Shown here piece after piece: positions 17,226 to 25,643 of a stretch of 64,000 nt of DNA. Both the position numbers and the translations under genes were made by a program. The DNA is from Stutzerimonas frequens (lineage in GTDB: Bacteria; Pseudomonadota; Gammaproteobacteria; Pseudomonadales; Pseudomonadaceae): the NCBI RefSeq assembly GCF_024448335.1, contig NZ_JAMOHM010000012.1:62001-126000 (forward strand), read 5' to 3'. Positions within the stretch are counted from its first letter, which is position 1; each line of letters begins with the position of its first letter. The notes beneath the pieces were generated by a model, which saw nothing but the letters and a program-made list of their open reading frames with translations, was not told where the DNA came from and searched no databases.

Positions 17226-17246
17226 GGTGTTGCGGAGGGCAGCACC

Positions 17247-17316
17247 GTCAAGCGCTGCTGCCCGTCATCCCCGCGCTTGTTCCTGCCCTCCTCAAAAGTC
17301 TGCGATCTTTTGAGGA
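17247..17316 (+). promoter_or_regulatory. btuB riboswitch expression platform with SD-sequestering hairpin
   Basis: Two hairpins lie between aptamer and gene. The first is GGGCAGCA/TGCTGCCC (17247-17273, 8 bp stem). The second is TCCTCAAAAG/CTTTTGAGGA (17289-17316, 10 bp perfect stem, 8 base loop), whose 3' arm contains GAGG, the only Shine-Dalgarno-like sequence before the ATG at 17326. Formation of this hairpin should block initiation, so control is probably translational. Confidence 0.6.
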
Positions 17317-17325
17317 ATTCCAAGA

Positions 17326-19191
17326 ATGAAACTGTCCCGACTTGCCCTCGCCGTGGCGCTGCTGCCTGGCGTGCAGGTGTTTGCTGCTGAGCTGACACGC
17401 GACGAAGCGCTGAAGCTTTCCGATACGGTGGTCAGCGCAAACCGCGAACCACAGCGACGCAGCCAGACCCCGGCGGCAACCACTGTATTCAACCGAGATG
17501 ATATCGAGCGGTTGCAGATTCGCAGCGTCGCGGAGCTGCTGGAGCGTGTGCCAGGCGTAAGCATCACCCGCACAGGCGGAGCAGGCAGCCAAACCGGCCT
17601 GTTTCTTCGCGGCACCTCCAGTACCCAGACCCTGGTTCTGGTCGATGGTCAGCGCATCGCCGCAACCTCCAGCGGCACCAGCAGCCTCGAATTTCTAAGC
17701 CCCGATCAGATCGAACGGATAGAAGTCGTGCGCGGCCCGCGGTCGGCGCTGTATGGCTCGGATGCCATCGGCGGCGTGGTGCAAATCTTCACCCGCCAAG
17801 GTAGCGGTCAGGGGCTTGCGCCTGCGGTCCGCTTCGGCGCGGGAAGCAACGGCACCTTCGAACGCAGCCTGAACCTCTCCGGTGGGAATGGCCAGACTCG
17901 CTTCAACCTGGGGGTCGCGATGGATGAGACTCAAGGTATCGACGCGACGCGCGATAGCTTCGGCGCCAATGGCGATGACGACGCTTACCGCAATCGTTCG
18001 CTCAGTCTGAACGTTGCACACCGCTTTAATGATCGGCTCGAGGCGGGTGTCAGCGCGCTCGATCAGCGAGGCGAACTTGAGTTCGACGACACCTTCGACG
18101 GCTTTCAGCCGACCGTGGATTTCCAGTTGAGCAGCATCTCCGGGTTCGTTGACGCCAAACTCAATGATGTCTGGAACAGCCGCCTTGAGGTCGGGCACAG
18201 CGAGGACAAGCGGGACACCGGAAACGACAGCCCCCTGGCTCCTGACTATGTGTTTTTCAGCTACTCGACCTATCGTGACTCGGCCAGCTGGGTGAATACA
18301 CTTCAGCTCGATCCGGCCCATCAATTGTTGCTGGGTGCCGATTGGCATGAGGACCAGCTGCACAGCTCGAGCGACTTTGCCCAAGACTCCCGTTGGAACC
18401 AGGCGGCCTTCATCCAGCACCGCTATACCGGCAACGCCTTTTCTACAGAGATTGGCCTGCGCCACGACAAGAACGAACAGTACGGCAGCGAGAACACCTG
18501 GAACGCGGCGCTAACCGTACCGCTGGATACCCGCAACGACGTGATCGTGTCCTACAGCGAGGGCTTCCGCGCCCCGACATTTAACGAACTGTACGACTCC
18601 TGGCTCGGAAACCCGGACCTTACGCCCGAAAAATCCAAGAGCTACGAGCTGCAATGGCGCAACCGCTATAGCGACAGCGGGTCGCTGGAATTGTCGCTGT
18701 ACCGCACTGACATCGAGGATGCCATCGTCTCGGACGCCTTCTGGATTCCTCAGAATGTCCAGACCGCACGGATCAACGGCCTGGAGGCCACCCTCCGGCA
18801 GGACGTGTTCGGTTGGCAGGCTAGCCTCGCTGCCGGCCTGATCGACCCGCGCGATCGCGATAGCGGTCATACACTCGCCCGTCGCGCCAAGCGCACGCTA
18901 AGCCTGGATCTGGACCGCCAGTTCGGTGACTTTTCGGTAGGCGCGGGCTGGCGCGCCGTCAGCGGACGCTATGACAACGCTGAAAATACCATCGAGCTCG
19001 GCGGCTACGGCCTGCTTGGCTTGCGTGGGAGTTGGCAGGCCAACTCGGAGGTTAAGCTGGACCTGAAGCTGAACAACCTGTTCGACAAGGACTATGCGGA
19101 AACCACCTACAGCACCGCCAACGGACGCTACGGATACAACACCGAAGGCCGCACCGCGCTGTTCGCCGTCACCTGGACTCCATCACTGTAA
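17326..19191 (+). CDS. btuB: TonB-dependent vitamin B12 receptor
   Basis: A 621-residue outer-membrane transporter. The signal peptide spans about 1-20 (VFA-AE). A TonB-box-like segment SDTVVSANRE begins the mature protein, then the plug domain (about 45-160: TVFNRDDIERLQIRSVAELL, RVPGVSI, SALYGSDAIGG) and the 22-strand barrel, ending with the aromatic residue pattern VTWTPSL. The gene is governed by a cobalamin riboswitch, which fixes the substrate as a corrinoid. The convergent btuF is 22 bp away. No btuC or btuD is present in the window, so the inner membrane permease must be elsewhere or shared. Confidence 0.92.
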   Translation: MKLSRLALAVALLPGVQVFAAELTRDEALKLSDTVVSANREPQRRSQTPAATTVFNRDDIERLQIRSVAELLERVPGVSITRTGGAGSQTGLFLRGTSSTQTLVLVDGQRIAATSSGTSSLEFLSPDQIERIEVVRGPRSALYGSDAIGGVVQIFTRQGSGQGLAPAVRFGAGSNGTFERSLNLSGGNGQTRFNLGVAMDETQGIDATRDSFGANGDDDAYRNRSLSLNVAHRFNDRLEAGVSALDQRGELEFDDTFDGFQPTVDFQLSSISGFVDAKLNDVWNSRLEVGHSEDKRDTGNDSPLAPDYVFFSYSTYRDSASWVNTLQLDPAHQLLLGADWHEDQLHSSSDFAQDSRWNQAAFIQHRYTGNAFSTEIGLRHDKNEQYGSENTWNAALTVPLDTRNDVIVSYSEGFRAPTFNELYDSWLGNPDLTPEKSKSYELQWRNRYSDSGSLELSLYRTDIEDAIVSDAFWIPQNVQTARINGLEATLRQDVFGWQASLAAGLIDPRDRDSGHTLARRAKRTLSLDLDRQFGDFSVGAGWRAVSGRYDNAENTIELGGYGLLGLRGSWQANSEVKLDLKLNNLFDKDYAETTYSTANGRYGYNTEGRTALFAVTWTPSL

Positions 19192-19213
19192 TCGCGTCTA
19201 CCGGCACGCCCGC

Positions 19214-20011
19214 TCAGGGCGCTGCCGCCATCACCTCGCAGAGCTTCCGGATCGCCCCCAGCATCTGGAAGCTCGGGCGCTCCAGGCCCTTGTCGGGCAC
19301 TTCCAGCAATCGCCCGTTGCGCACGGCATCTAGCTGTGGCCAGGCCTGCCATTCGTCCAGCTGCGCCCCGCTACCGGCCAGGATGACTTCCGGGTCGCGG
19401 GCGAGCACCGCTTCGATGCTCACCTGCGGCGCGGCCAGGGTCAGGTCGGCGAAGACGTTGCGCCCGCCACACACCTCGATCGCTTCGCTGATGATCTGCT
19501 GCCCGCCGAGGGTATACAGCGGGCGGTTCCAGACCTGGTAGAACACCCGCAACGGCCGTTCACGGGCGTAGGCTGTGCGCAGCTCGGCGAGGCCGGCGCG
19601 AAACGCCTCGGCCAGACGCTCGCCCTGCTCCGTGCGGCCGACCGCCTGGCCGATCACCCTGAATTGCTCGGCCAGCCCGTCGAGGCGAGTCTGCGCCACC
19701 ACCAGCACGGGAACACCGAACTGCTGCAGCTGCTCGCGCTGGCTGCGCGGCACGCTATCCGGCCAGAGCAGCACGAGATCGGGGCGCAGGCTGAGCAAGG
19801 TCTCCATCTCCACCTGTCCATAACGCCCCACCGACGGTACCTGAGCCAGGGCAGCGGGACGTTCGCCGCCGTCCAGCACACCGGCCAGACGGTCTACGGC
19901 ATCGAGCTCCAGCATGATTTCGCTGAGCGAGGGCGCCAGGCTTACGACCCGCTGCGCGGCAACCGCAGGCAACGTGGCCAGCAGAGCCAGGACGGCCAGC
20001 AGGAGACGCAT
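19214..20011 (-). CDS. btuF: Periplasmic cobalamin-binding protein BtuF
   Basis: A 265-residue class III binding protein with a signal peptide (about 1-19, AVA-AQ). Conserved elements are RVVSLAPSLSEIMLEL, the loop VPSVGRYGQVEMETLLSLRPDLVLLW near 75-100, and VFYQVWNRPLYTLGG near 165, in which the tryptophan residues correspond to corrin contacts in E. coli BtuF. It would deliver B12 to the BtuCD permease. The start overlaps the stop of the upstream small membrane gene (ATGA). Neighbouring btuB supports the assignment against the related heme or siderophore binding proteins. Confidence 0.85.
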   Translation of the reverse strand: MRLLLAVLALLATLPAVAAQRVVSLAPSLSEIMLELDAVDRLAGVLDGGERPAALAQVPSVGRYGQVEMETLLSLRPDLVLLWPDSVPRSQREQLQQFGVPVLVVAQTRLDGLAEQFRVIGQAVGRTEQGERLAEAFRAGLAELRTAYARERPLRVFYQVWNRPLYTLGGQQIISEAIEVCGGRNVFADLTLAAPQVSIEAVLARDPEVILAGSGAQLDEWQAWPQLDAVRNGRLLEVPDKGLERPSFQMLGAIRKLCEVMAAAP

Positions 20012-20418
20012 CAGTGCAGCTGCCGCGGAATACGGTAGAGCACCAGCAGCACCAGGCTGCCGAATACCAGCAACAGGCGGGCAACCGGTTCCATGCCCAG
20101 CAGAGCCCCGGCGGCCGCGAACCAGGCCGGCAGCGAGGCGATCAGCAGGCCACGCCGGCGGAGGCGACGCAAGCGTGCCCAGGCGTCGGCCTCCATAGGG
20201 CCTCCCAACGCCTGCTCGGTGGCAATCAGTGCGTGCTTGAAGGCGGTGAAGGCCGGCAGGCTGAAGAACAGCGAGACCAGGCCGGCAGCGAAAAGAGGCA
20301 GGCCCCAGTCAACGCTCAGTGCCGGTGCACGGCCCAGCGCCAGCACAGGTATCACCATCAGGAGGGTGTGCAGCCAGCCGTCACGCGCGAGCTGGCGGCG
20401 GGCGGCGAGGCGGTTCAC
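20011..20418 (-). CDS. Small integral membrane protein of unknown function
   Basis: A 135-residue protein with about four hydrophobic spans: residues 16-29, 38-57, 92-109 and 113-128. A cationic loop RLRRLRRRG lies between the second and third. No recognised catalytic or transport motif. It sits between ribA and btuF with overlaps at both ends: its start overlaps the last four bases of ribA (20415-20418) and its stop overlaps the btuF start. This tight packing suggests an operon ribA-X-btuF. Some databases call similar proteins MFS transporter, which the size does not support. Confidence 0.65.
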   Translation of the reverse strand: MNRLAARRQLARDGWLHTLLMVIPVLALGRAPALSVDWGLPLFAAGLVSLFFSLPAFTAFKHALIATEQALGGPMEADAWARLRRLRRRGLLIASLPAWFAAAGALLGMEPVARLLLVFGSLVLLVLYRIPRQLH

Positions 20419-21032
20419 GACTGCTCGGCTTCACCCTGGTGGATCTCGCCGAGCATGTGGCCGAGTTTGCCGGCCTTGGTGGCGAGGTACTTGCGGTTGT
20501 GCGGGTTGTGCGCGACCTGCAGCGGCTTGCGCTCGGCCACGCGGATGCCGAAGCCTTGCAGCGCCTTGACCTTGCGCGGGTTGTTGGTCATCAGCTTGAT
20601 CTCGGCGATGCCCAGGTGCTCGAGCATCGGCAGGCAGATGCCGTAGTCACGCATGTCCGGGGCGAAGCCCAGGCGCTCGTTGGCCTCGACGGTATCGGCG
20701 CCAGCGTCCTGCAGTTCGTAGGCGCGGATCTTGTTCAGCAGGCCGATGCCGCGTCCTTCCTGACGCAGATAGAGCAGCACGCCGCGGCCTTCGTCGGCAA
20801 TCGCGCGCAGTGCCGCTTCCAGCTGGAAGCCGCAGTCACAACGCAGGCTGAACAGCGCATCGCCGGTCAGGCATTCGGAATGCAGACGCCCAAGCACCGG
20901 CTTGCCATCGGCCACGTCGCCGAGGGTCAGCGCGACATGTTCCTTGCCAGTGTCCTGGTCGAGAAAACCATGCATGGTGAACACGCCGAACGGTGTCGGC
21001 AGTTGGGAAGCGGCGACGAACACGACAGACAC
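20415..21032 (-). CDS. ribA: GTP cyclohydrolase II
   Basis: A 205-residue enzyme that opens GTP at the first step of riboflavin synthesis. Zinc-binding cysteines are in [19 protein letters not shown] (Cys at about 55, 66 and 68 by eye), followed by [21 protein letters not shown] and the catalytic region near Tyr105. [14 protein letters not shown] sequence ([14 protein letters not shown]) is typical near 150. This is the functional GCH II of the window, since the second half of RibBA lacks those cysteines. It is not controlled by the FMN riboswitch directly as far as I can see, because several genes with other orientation or spacing intervene. Confidence 0.93.
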   Translation of the reverse strand: MSVVFVAASQLPTPFGVFTMHGFLDQDTGKEHVALTLGDVADGKPVLGRLHSECLTGDALFSLRCDCGFQLEAALRAIADEGRGVLLYLRQEGRGIGLLNKIRAYELQDAGADTVEANERLGFAPDMRDYGICLPMLEHLGIAEIKLMTNNPRKVKALQGFGIRVAERKPLQVAHNPHNRKYLATKAGKLGHMLGEIHQGEAEQS

Positions 21033-21154
21033 GGGCGGAAATCCCAGGCGGCAGAAAAGCGGACACTATAACACTAACCGGGGGCACATCTGGCTGAAGA
21101 GTTCGCCGTCGAGTGTGTCTATCGTGCCGTGTAGGCGGACGGATCAGCCTGAAC

Positions 21155-21802
21155 TCAGGAGGTCTTCGACTCCAGCACCAGCACGCCCTGCTCCTCGCGC
21201 CAGCTGACCCGACCAAGGAAGCTCATGCCAAGCAGCGCCTCGGTGGGCGAGCCGCCCGCGACGACTACGGCCTCGACGCCAAGCACTTCGATCGCGCCGA
21301 CCTTGACGCTGTTCAGGTGCACGCGCCAGGCCTTGGCCGTGCCGCTGGCGGTGCTCACCACCATCGGCCGGCCGTTGACGCGATAGTCGATGCCCAAGCG
21401 ACGGGCCTGATGCTCGTTGATCGCCACCGAAGTGGCGCCGGTATCGACGAGGAACTGGATCGACTGGCCATTGATCGCACCGGCAATCCAGTAATGGCCG
21501 CCGGTGCCCTTGGCCACGCTCAGCTGGGTCTTGCTCGGCGCTGCATAGGCGCCGCTGTATTCACGGCTCAGGTTGTAGTGACGCTCGACGCCGTCGACCC
21601 GCAGCACCGCGCCGCTGGCATCGGCGCTGACCACCTGGACGCCACCCGGCCCGGTCTGCCCGACCCTGACCAGCTTGCGCTGGCCGTCGACGTTGACCAC
21701 CGCAGCGCCCGGAAACAGCCCGACCACTTGCACCATGGAGGCGGCCTGCGCCAGCGCGGGCAGGAGCAACAGGCTGGCGAACAGAACGGAGACGCTACGC
21801 AT
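21155..21802 (-). CDS. Secreted retropepsin-like aspartic protease (TIGR02281-type clan AA)
   Basis: A 215-residue protein with a signal peptide (about 1-19, AQA-AS). An N-terminal domain of about 90 residues is followed by a retroviral-type aspartic protease fold with the DTGAT active-site motif (FLVDTGATSVAIN, near residue 125) and the late ALLGMSFLGRVSW motif near 190. Such proteins act as homodimers, each chain giving one Asp. The start was set at MRSVSVLF in front of a signal peptide; a start 15 codons upstream is possible. The ribA gene lies 122 bp downstream on the same strand. Substrates are unknown. Confidence 0.8.
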   Translation of the reverse strand: MRSVSVLFASLLLLPALAQAASMVQVVGLFPGAAVVNVDGQRKLVRVGQTGPGGVQVVSADASGAVLRVDGVERHYNLSREYSGAYAAPSKTQLSVAKGTGGHYWIAGAINGQSIQFLVDTGATSVAINEHQARRLGIDYRVNGRPMVVSTASGTAKAWRVHLNSVKVGAIEVLGVEAVVVAGGSPTEALLGMSFLGRVSWREEQGVLVLESKTS

Positions 21803-21886
21803 GGCTATTTCTTCCTCGAAACCGGGCCCGGGGCGAACGCCGATCATCCTTCAATGGCCGACCGCCTGCAGCGACCGGACGCACAA

Positions 21887-22384
21887 TCAAACCAACAGCG
21901 CCACCAGTCCCTGCATGACCGCCCAGGCGGCGACCCCGGCGAGGACATCGTCGAGCATGATGCCCACCCCACCATGAATATGCCGATCCACCCAGCTGAT
22001 CGGCCAGGGCTTGGCGATATCCATCACGCGAAACACCACGAAGCCGAGCAGCAGCCAGTACCAGCCCTCCGGCACCAGCCAGAAGGTGATCCAGATGCCG
22101 ACGAACTCATCCCAGACGATGCCTTCGTGGTCGTGCACGCCGAGTTCGCGCGCCACCTTGCCGCACAGCCAGACGCCGAACAGCATGGTCAAGCCGAGCA
22201 TCAGCAGATAACCCCAGCCTGGCAGCAACTGCCACAGCGGCACGAACGGCAGCGCTACCAGCGAACCCCAGGTGCCCGGCGCCTTGGGCATCAGTCCGGA
22301 ACCGAAGCCGAACGCCAGGTTGTGCCAGGGATCGGACCAGACCAGAGTTTGCGGCTTGGCCGCGACCGGCGAGGTATCAGTCAA
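21887..22384 (-). CDS. pgpA: Phosphatidylglycerophosphatase A
   Basis: A 165-residue inner membrane enzyme that dephosphorylates phosphatidylglycerol phosphate. Conserved sequence: FGSGLMPKAPGTWGSL near 28, HDHEGIVWDEFVGIWIT near 85 and FRVMDIAKPWPISWVDR near 120, with IMLDDVLAG near 145. These acidic clusters bind Mg2+. About four hydrophobic spans are present. It follows thiL on the same strand with a 51 bp gap, as in the nusB-thiL-pgpA order of many gammaproteobacteria. Confidence 0.93.
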   Translation of the reverse strand: MTDTSPVAAKPQTLVWSDPWHNLAFGFGSGLMPKAPGTWGSLVALPFVPLWQLLPGWGYLLMLGLTMLFGVWLCGKVARELGVHDHEGIVWDEFVGIWITFWLVPEGWYWLLLGFVVFRVMDIAKPWPISWVDRHIHGGVGIMLDDVLAGVAAWAVMQGLVALLV

Positions 22385-22435
22385 AACAGCGTTCCTTCTC
22401 GGATTGATCGCGGGCTGAGCAGGCCCGCAACGCCC

Positions 22436-23398
22436 TCATGGATTGAAATGGTTGTAGCCGCGTTCGGACACGGCCACCTCGTTGCCCGCCGCGTCCAGCA
22501 GCTGCACCCCCTGCCCCGCCGTCACCCGGCCGATGACCTGCACCGGCCAGCCGGCAGCCTGCAGCGGCGCCAGTTCGGCAGGCGGCAGGGTGAAGGCCAG
22601 CAGGTAGTCGTCGCCGCCAGCCAGCGCGCAACGCAGCGCTTCGGCGTCGCCAGCGAAACGGCGCAGCGGCTCGGACAACGGCAGCCGATCACGCTCGATC
22701 TGCAAGGCCACGCCCGAAGCCTTGGCAATATGCCCACAATCAGCCAGCAGCCCGTCGGAGATATCCAGCGCCGCCGTGGCCTTGCCTCGTAGCACCTCGC
22801 CCAGGGCCAGCTGAGGCTGTGGCGACCAGTAGCGCGCCAGCAGGTGTTCGGCGACATCCGCATCGGCTTCCGCCTGACCAAGCACCAGGGGCAGCGCTCC
22901 GGCTGCTTCGCCCAGCACACCACCGACGCAGAGCAGATCACCGGTCTGCGCGCCGGCGCGGGTCAGCGCCTGCCCGGCCGGCACGCGGCCGAACACCGTT
23001 ACCGTCAGGCACAGCGGGCCACGGGTGGTATCGCCGCCAATCAGACGCAGGCTGCAGTCGAGCGCCATGGCATCCAGTCCACGGGCGAACTCGGCGAGCC
23101 AGAGCGGATCGCCGCTCGGCAGGCTCAGGGCAAGGGTGAAGCCGATGGGTATGGCGCCCATGCCGGCCAGGTCGCTGGCGGCGACGGCCAAGGCGCGCTG
23201 GCCGAGCAGAAACGGATCGCAGGGATCAGGGAAATGCACGCCGGCGACCAGCGTGTCGGTGGATACCGCCAGCTGCTCACCAGTGGGAATCTTCAACAGG
23301 GCGCAATCATCGCCGATGCCGAGAACGACTTCGCCGCCGGCCCTGGCGCAAGCGGCGGCGGCGAAGTAGTGACGGATCAGCTCGAACTCACCCAGCAA
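22436..23398 (-). CDS. thiL: Thiamine-monophosphate kinase
   Basis: A 320-residue PurM-type kinase making thiamine diphosphate. Motifs include GIGDDCALL near 28, VSTDTLVAGVHFP near 45, AVAASDLAGMGAIP near 72, LIGGDTTRG near 117 and LDISDGLLAD near 200, with the late GGDDYLLAF near 255. All acidic Mg-ATP residues appear intact. It lies 12 bp after nusB and before pgpA, an arrangement that joins thiamine and transcription genes in a housekeeping operon. Confidence 0.94.
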   Translation of the reverse strand: MLGEFELIRHYFAAAACARAGGEVVLGIGDDCALLKIPTGEQLAVSTDTLVAGVHFPDPCDPFLLGQRALAVAASDLAGMGAIPIGFTLALSLPSGDPLWLAEFARGLDAMALDCSLRLIGGDTTRGPLCLTVTVFGRVPAGQALTRAGAQTGDLLCVGGVLGEAAGALPLVLGQAEADADVAEHLLARYWSPQPQLALGEVLRGKATAALDISDGLLADCGHIAKASGVALQIERDRLPLSEPLRRFAGDAEALRCALAGGDDYLLAFTLPPAELAPLQAAGWPVQVIGRVTAGQGVQLLDAAGNEVAVSERGYNHFNP

Positions 23399-23410
23399 GG
23401 CGAGCGGCCC

Positions 23411-23896
23411 TCAGCGCTTGTGGTTGCGCACTTCGGCGCTGCGCAGCGAGGGGGCCAGCTTGTCCAGCACGCCGTTGACGAACTTGTGTCCGTCGGTGGC
23501 GCCGTAGACCTTGGCCAGCTCGATGCCTTCGTTGATGACCACGCGGTACGGCACGTCGATGCGCTGCATCAGCTCGTAGGTCGACAGGCGCAGGATGGCC
23601 AGCTCCACCGGATCGAGCTCGTCCAGCGGACGGTCGAGATTCGGCGCAATGGCCTGGTCGACCTCGGTCTTCTTGCGCGCCACGCCGTTGAGCAGTTCGT
23701 GGAAGTAGGCACCGTCGACACCGCTGAAATCGTTGTCGACGCGGAACTGCGCCTCGATCTCGTTGAGGCTCTGACCGGCCATGTGCCACTGATACAACGC
23801 CTGCATCGCCAGGCTGCGCGCGACCCGGCGCGTGGCGATCTTGCCCTTGGCCTTGGGCTGCGGTGCGTCCTGGCTATCGTCGTGATTCAGGCTCAC
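23411..23896 (-). CDS. nusB: Transcription antitermination factor NusB
   Basis: A 161-residue all-helical RNA-binding protein that, with S10 (NusE), binds boxA in rRNA antitermination. Family signs: [17 protein letters not shown] near residue 27, [12 protein letters not shown] near 65, [11 protein letters not shown] near 100, and [30 protein letters not shown] near 120-150. Its start overlaps the stop of ribH by 4 bp. An N-terminal extension with [13 protein letters not shown] is longer than in E. coli (139 residues). Confidence 0.94.
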
Positions 23897-24369
23897 TTCG
23901 CCTCCAGCTGCGAAAGCAGGCTCACCATTTCCAGTGCGGAGAGTGCGGCTTCGGCGCCCTTGTTACCGGCCTTGGTGCCGGAACGCTCGATGGCCTGTTC
24001 GATGGAATCGACGGTCAGCACGCCAAAGGCAACCGGTACGCCGAACTCCATGGAGACCTGGGCCAGGCCCTTGGTGCACTCACCGGCGACGTATTCGAAG
24101 TGCGGCGTACCACCGCGGATGACCGCGCCGAGGGCGATGATGGCGTCGTATTCACCCTGCTGCGCGACCTTCTGCGCGACCAGCGGAATCTCGAAGGCAC
24201 CCGGTGCACGGATGATGGTGATGTCGTTTTCGCTGACGCCGTGGCGAACCAGCGCGTCGACCGCGCCGCTGACCAGGCTCTCGACGACGAAGCTGTTGAA
24301 GCGGCCTACGACCAGGGCGTATTTGCCCTGCGGGGCGATGAAGGTTCCTTCGATGGTCTTCAGGGGCAT
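23893..24369 (-). CDS. ribH: 6,7-dimethyl-8-ribityllumazine synthase
   Basis: A 158-residue lumazine synthase, one of the two last steps of riboflavin synthesis. The start was set at [10 protein letters not shown] rather than 13 codons upstream, matching the usual N-terminus. Substrate-binding parts: [10 protein letters not shown] near 22, APGAFEIPL near 57, [16 protein letters not shown] near 80 with the catalytic His, and [17 protein letters not shown] near 112. It is separated from ribBA by a palindromic stretch and coupled to nusB by a 4 bp overlap. Confidence 0.94.
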
Positions 24370-24422
24370 GGTACAAATCTCGTATAGCGTTAAAGAGCTT
24401 ATGGACAAAACAGGACAGCCCT

Positions 24423-24550
24423 ACGGAGCAGCGCGTAGCGAGCGCAGGACAGACAAGGCGAAAGCAGGTGAGGCGGCGGAGTTTACCGAGGTAAATGAGC
24501 AAGCCTCGCCTGTTTTCAACGCAGTATGTCCAAGCGCAGTAGCGCGGCAC
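24423..24550. repeat. Extended imperfect palindrome between ribBA and ribH
   Basis: Nested inverted matches span this gap: CAGGTGAGGC (24465-24474) against GCCTCGCCTG (24503-24512, one mismatch), an inner TTTAC/GTAAA stem (24482-24495), and an outer GCGCGTAGCG-type sequence paired with AGCGCAGTAGCGCG. Similar sequences occur between genes in Pseudomonads. It may be a dispersed element or an operon-internal RNA structure affecting ribH. Confidence 0.5.
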
Positions 24551-24552
24551 CC

Positions 24553-25632
24553 TTACTCAGCGGGCAGGTATTCTACAACTTCCAGATCGAAGCCGGATAT
24601 CGCGTTGAACTTCATCGGCGCGCTCATCAGGCGCATCTTGCGCACGCCCAGGTCACGCAGGATCTGCGAACCGGCGCCGACGGTGCTGTAGGTGGCCGGG
24701 GTCGGCGGCTGCTGACGGGTCAGCTGCGCCAGCAGCTGCGGGCCGGTCAGCGGATTGCCGAGCAGCAGCACCACGCCCTTGCCGGCCTTGGCCACCTCGC
24801 TCATCGCCGCGCGCAGGCTCCAGCGACCCGGCACGGTGACCAGCAGCAGATCACGCAGCGGCTCCATGTTGTGTACGCGCACCAGGGTCGGCTCTTCCGG
24901 GGAAATCTCACCGCGGGTCAGCGCCATGTGCACGGTGTCCTCGACGCCGTCGCGGTAGGTGACCAGGTTGAACTGGCCCAGCTCGGTTTCCAGCGGCTGC
25001 TCGGAAACCCGCTGCACGGTACGCTCGTGGATCATGCGGTAGTGGATCAGGTCGGCGATGGTGCCGATCTTCAGCCCGTGCTGCTCGGCGAACAGCTCGA
25101 GCTCCGGCCGGCGGGCCATGGTGCCGTCGTCGTTCATGATCTCGCAGATCACGCCGCTGGCCTCGAACCCGGCCATGCGCGCCAGGTCACAGGCGGCCTC
25201 GGTGTGGCCGGCCCGCGCCAACACGCCACCCGGTTGCGCCATCAGCGGAAAGATGTGGCCGGGGCTGACGATGTCCTCGGCCTTGGCGTTCTTCGCCACG
25301 GCGGCCTGCACGGTACGCGCGCGGTCGGCCGCGGAAATGCCGGTGGTCACCCCTTCGGCGGCCTCGATGGAAACGGTGAACTTGGTACCGAAGCCCGAGC
25401 CGTTGCGCGGCGCCATCAGCGGCAGCTTGAGCAGCTCGCAGCGTTCGCGGGTCATGGGCATGCAGATCAGGCCGCGGGCGAAGCGCGCCATGAAATTGAT
25501 GTGCTCGGCGGTCACGCACTCGGAGGCGACAATGATGTCGCCCTCGTTCTCGCGGTCCTCGTCATCCATGAGGATGACCATCTTGCCGGCGCGGATGTCT
25601 TCGATCAGTTCTTCAGCGGTATTGAGCGCCAT
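24553..25632 (-). CDS. ribBA: 3,4-dihydroxy-2-butanone 4-phosphate synthase with degenerate GCH II-like C-terminus
   Basis: A 359-residue protein. The N-terminal DHBP synthase (about 1-200) is complete: DDEDRENEGDII near 23, PMTRERCELL, GTKFTVSIEA, RAGHTEAACDLARMAG near 148 and EIMNDDGTMAR. The C-terminal half resembles GTP cyclohydrolase II only in fold: where ribA has SECLTGD and CDCG, here stands VHNMEPLRDLLLV, so the zinc cysteines are gone. The second domain is therefore unlikely to be a cyclohydrolase, and the separate ribA supplies it. The start was set five codons inside the longest frame. It is 11 bp downstream of ribE and in the same FMN-controlled transcript. Confidence 0.9.
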   Translation of the reverse strand: MALNTAEELIEDIRAGKMVILMDDEDRENEGDIIVASECVTAEHINFMARFARGLICMPMTRERCELLKLPLMAPRNGSGFGTKFTVSIEAAEGVTTGISAADRARTVQAAVAKNAKAEDIVSPGHIFPLMAQPGGVLARAGHTEAACDLARMAGFEASGVICEIMNDDGTMARRPELELFAEQHGLKIGTIADLIHYRMIHERTVQRVSEQPLETELGQFNLVTYRDGVEDTVHMALTRGEISPEEPTLVRVHNMEPLRDLLLVTVPGRWSLRAAMSEVAKAGKGVVLLLGNPLTGPQLLAQLTRQQPPTPATYSTVGAGSQILRDLGVRKMRLMSAPMKFNAISGFDLEVVEYLPAE

Positions 25633-25643
25633 CGGGCGTCTCC

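Noticed and set aside
21113..22792. 559-codon plus-strand frame over the protease, pgpA and thiL
   Set aside because: Antisense to well-supported genes; composition typical of GC-bias frames.
22844..24691. 615-codon plus-strand frame across thiL, nusB and ribH
   Set aside because: Runs antisense through three recognised genes with conserved motifs; low-complexity product.
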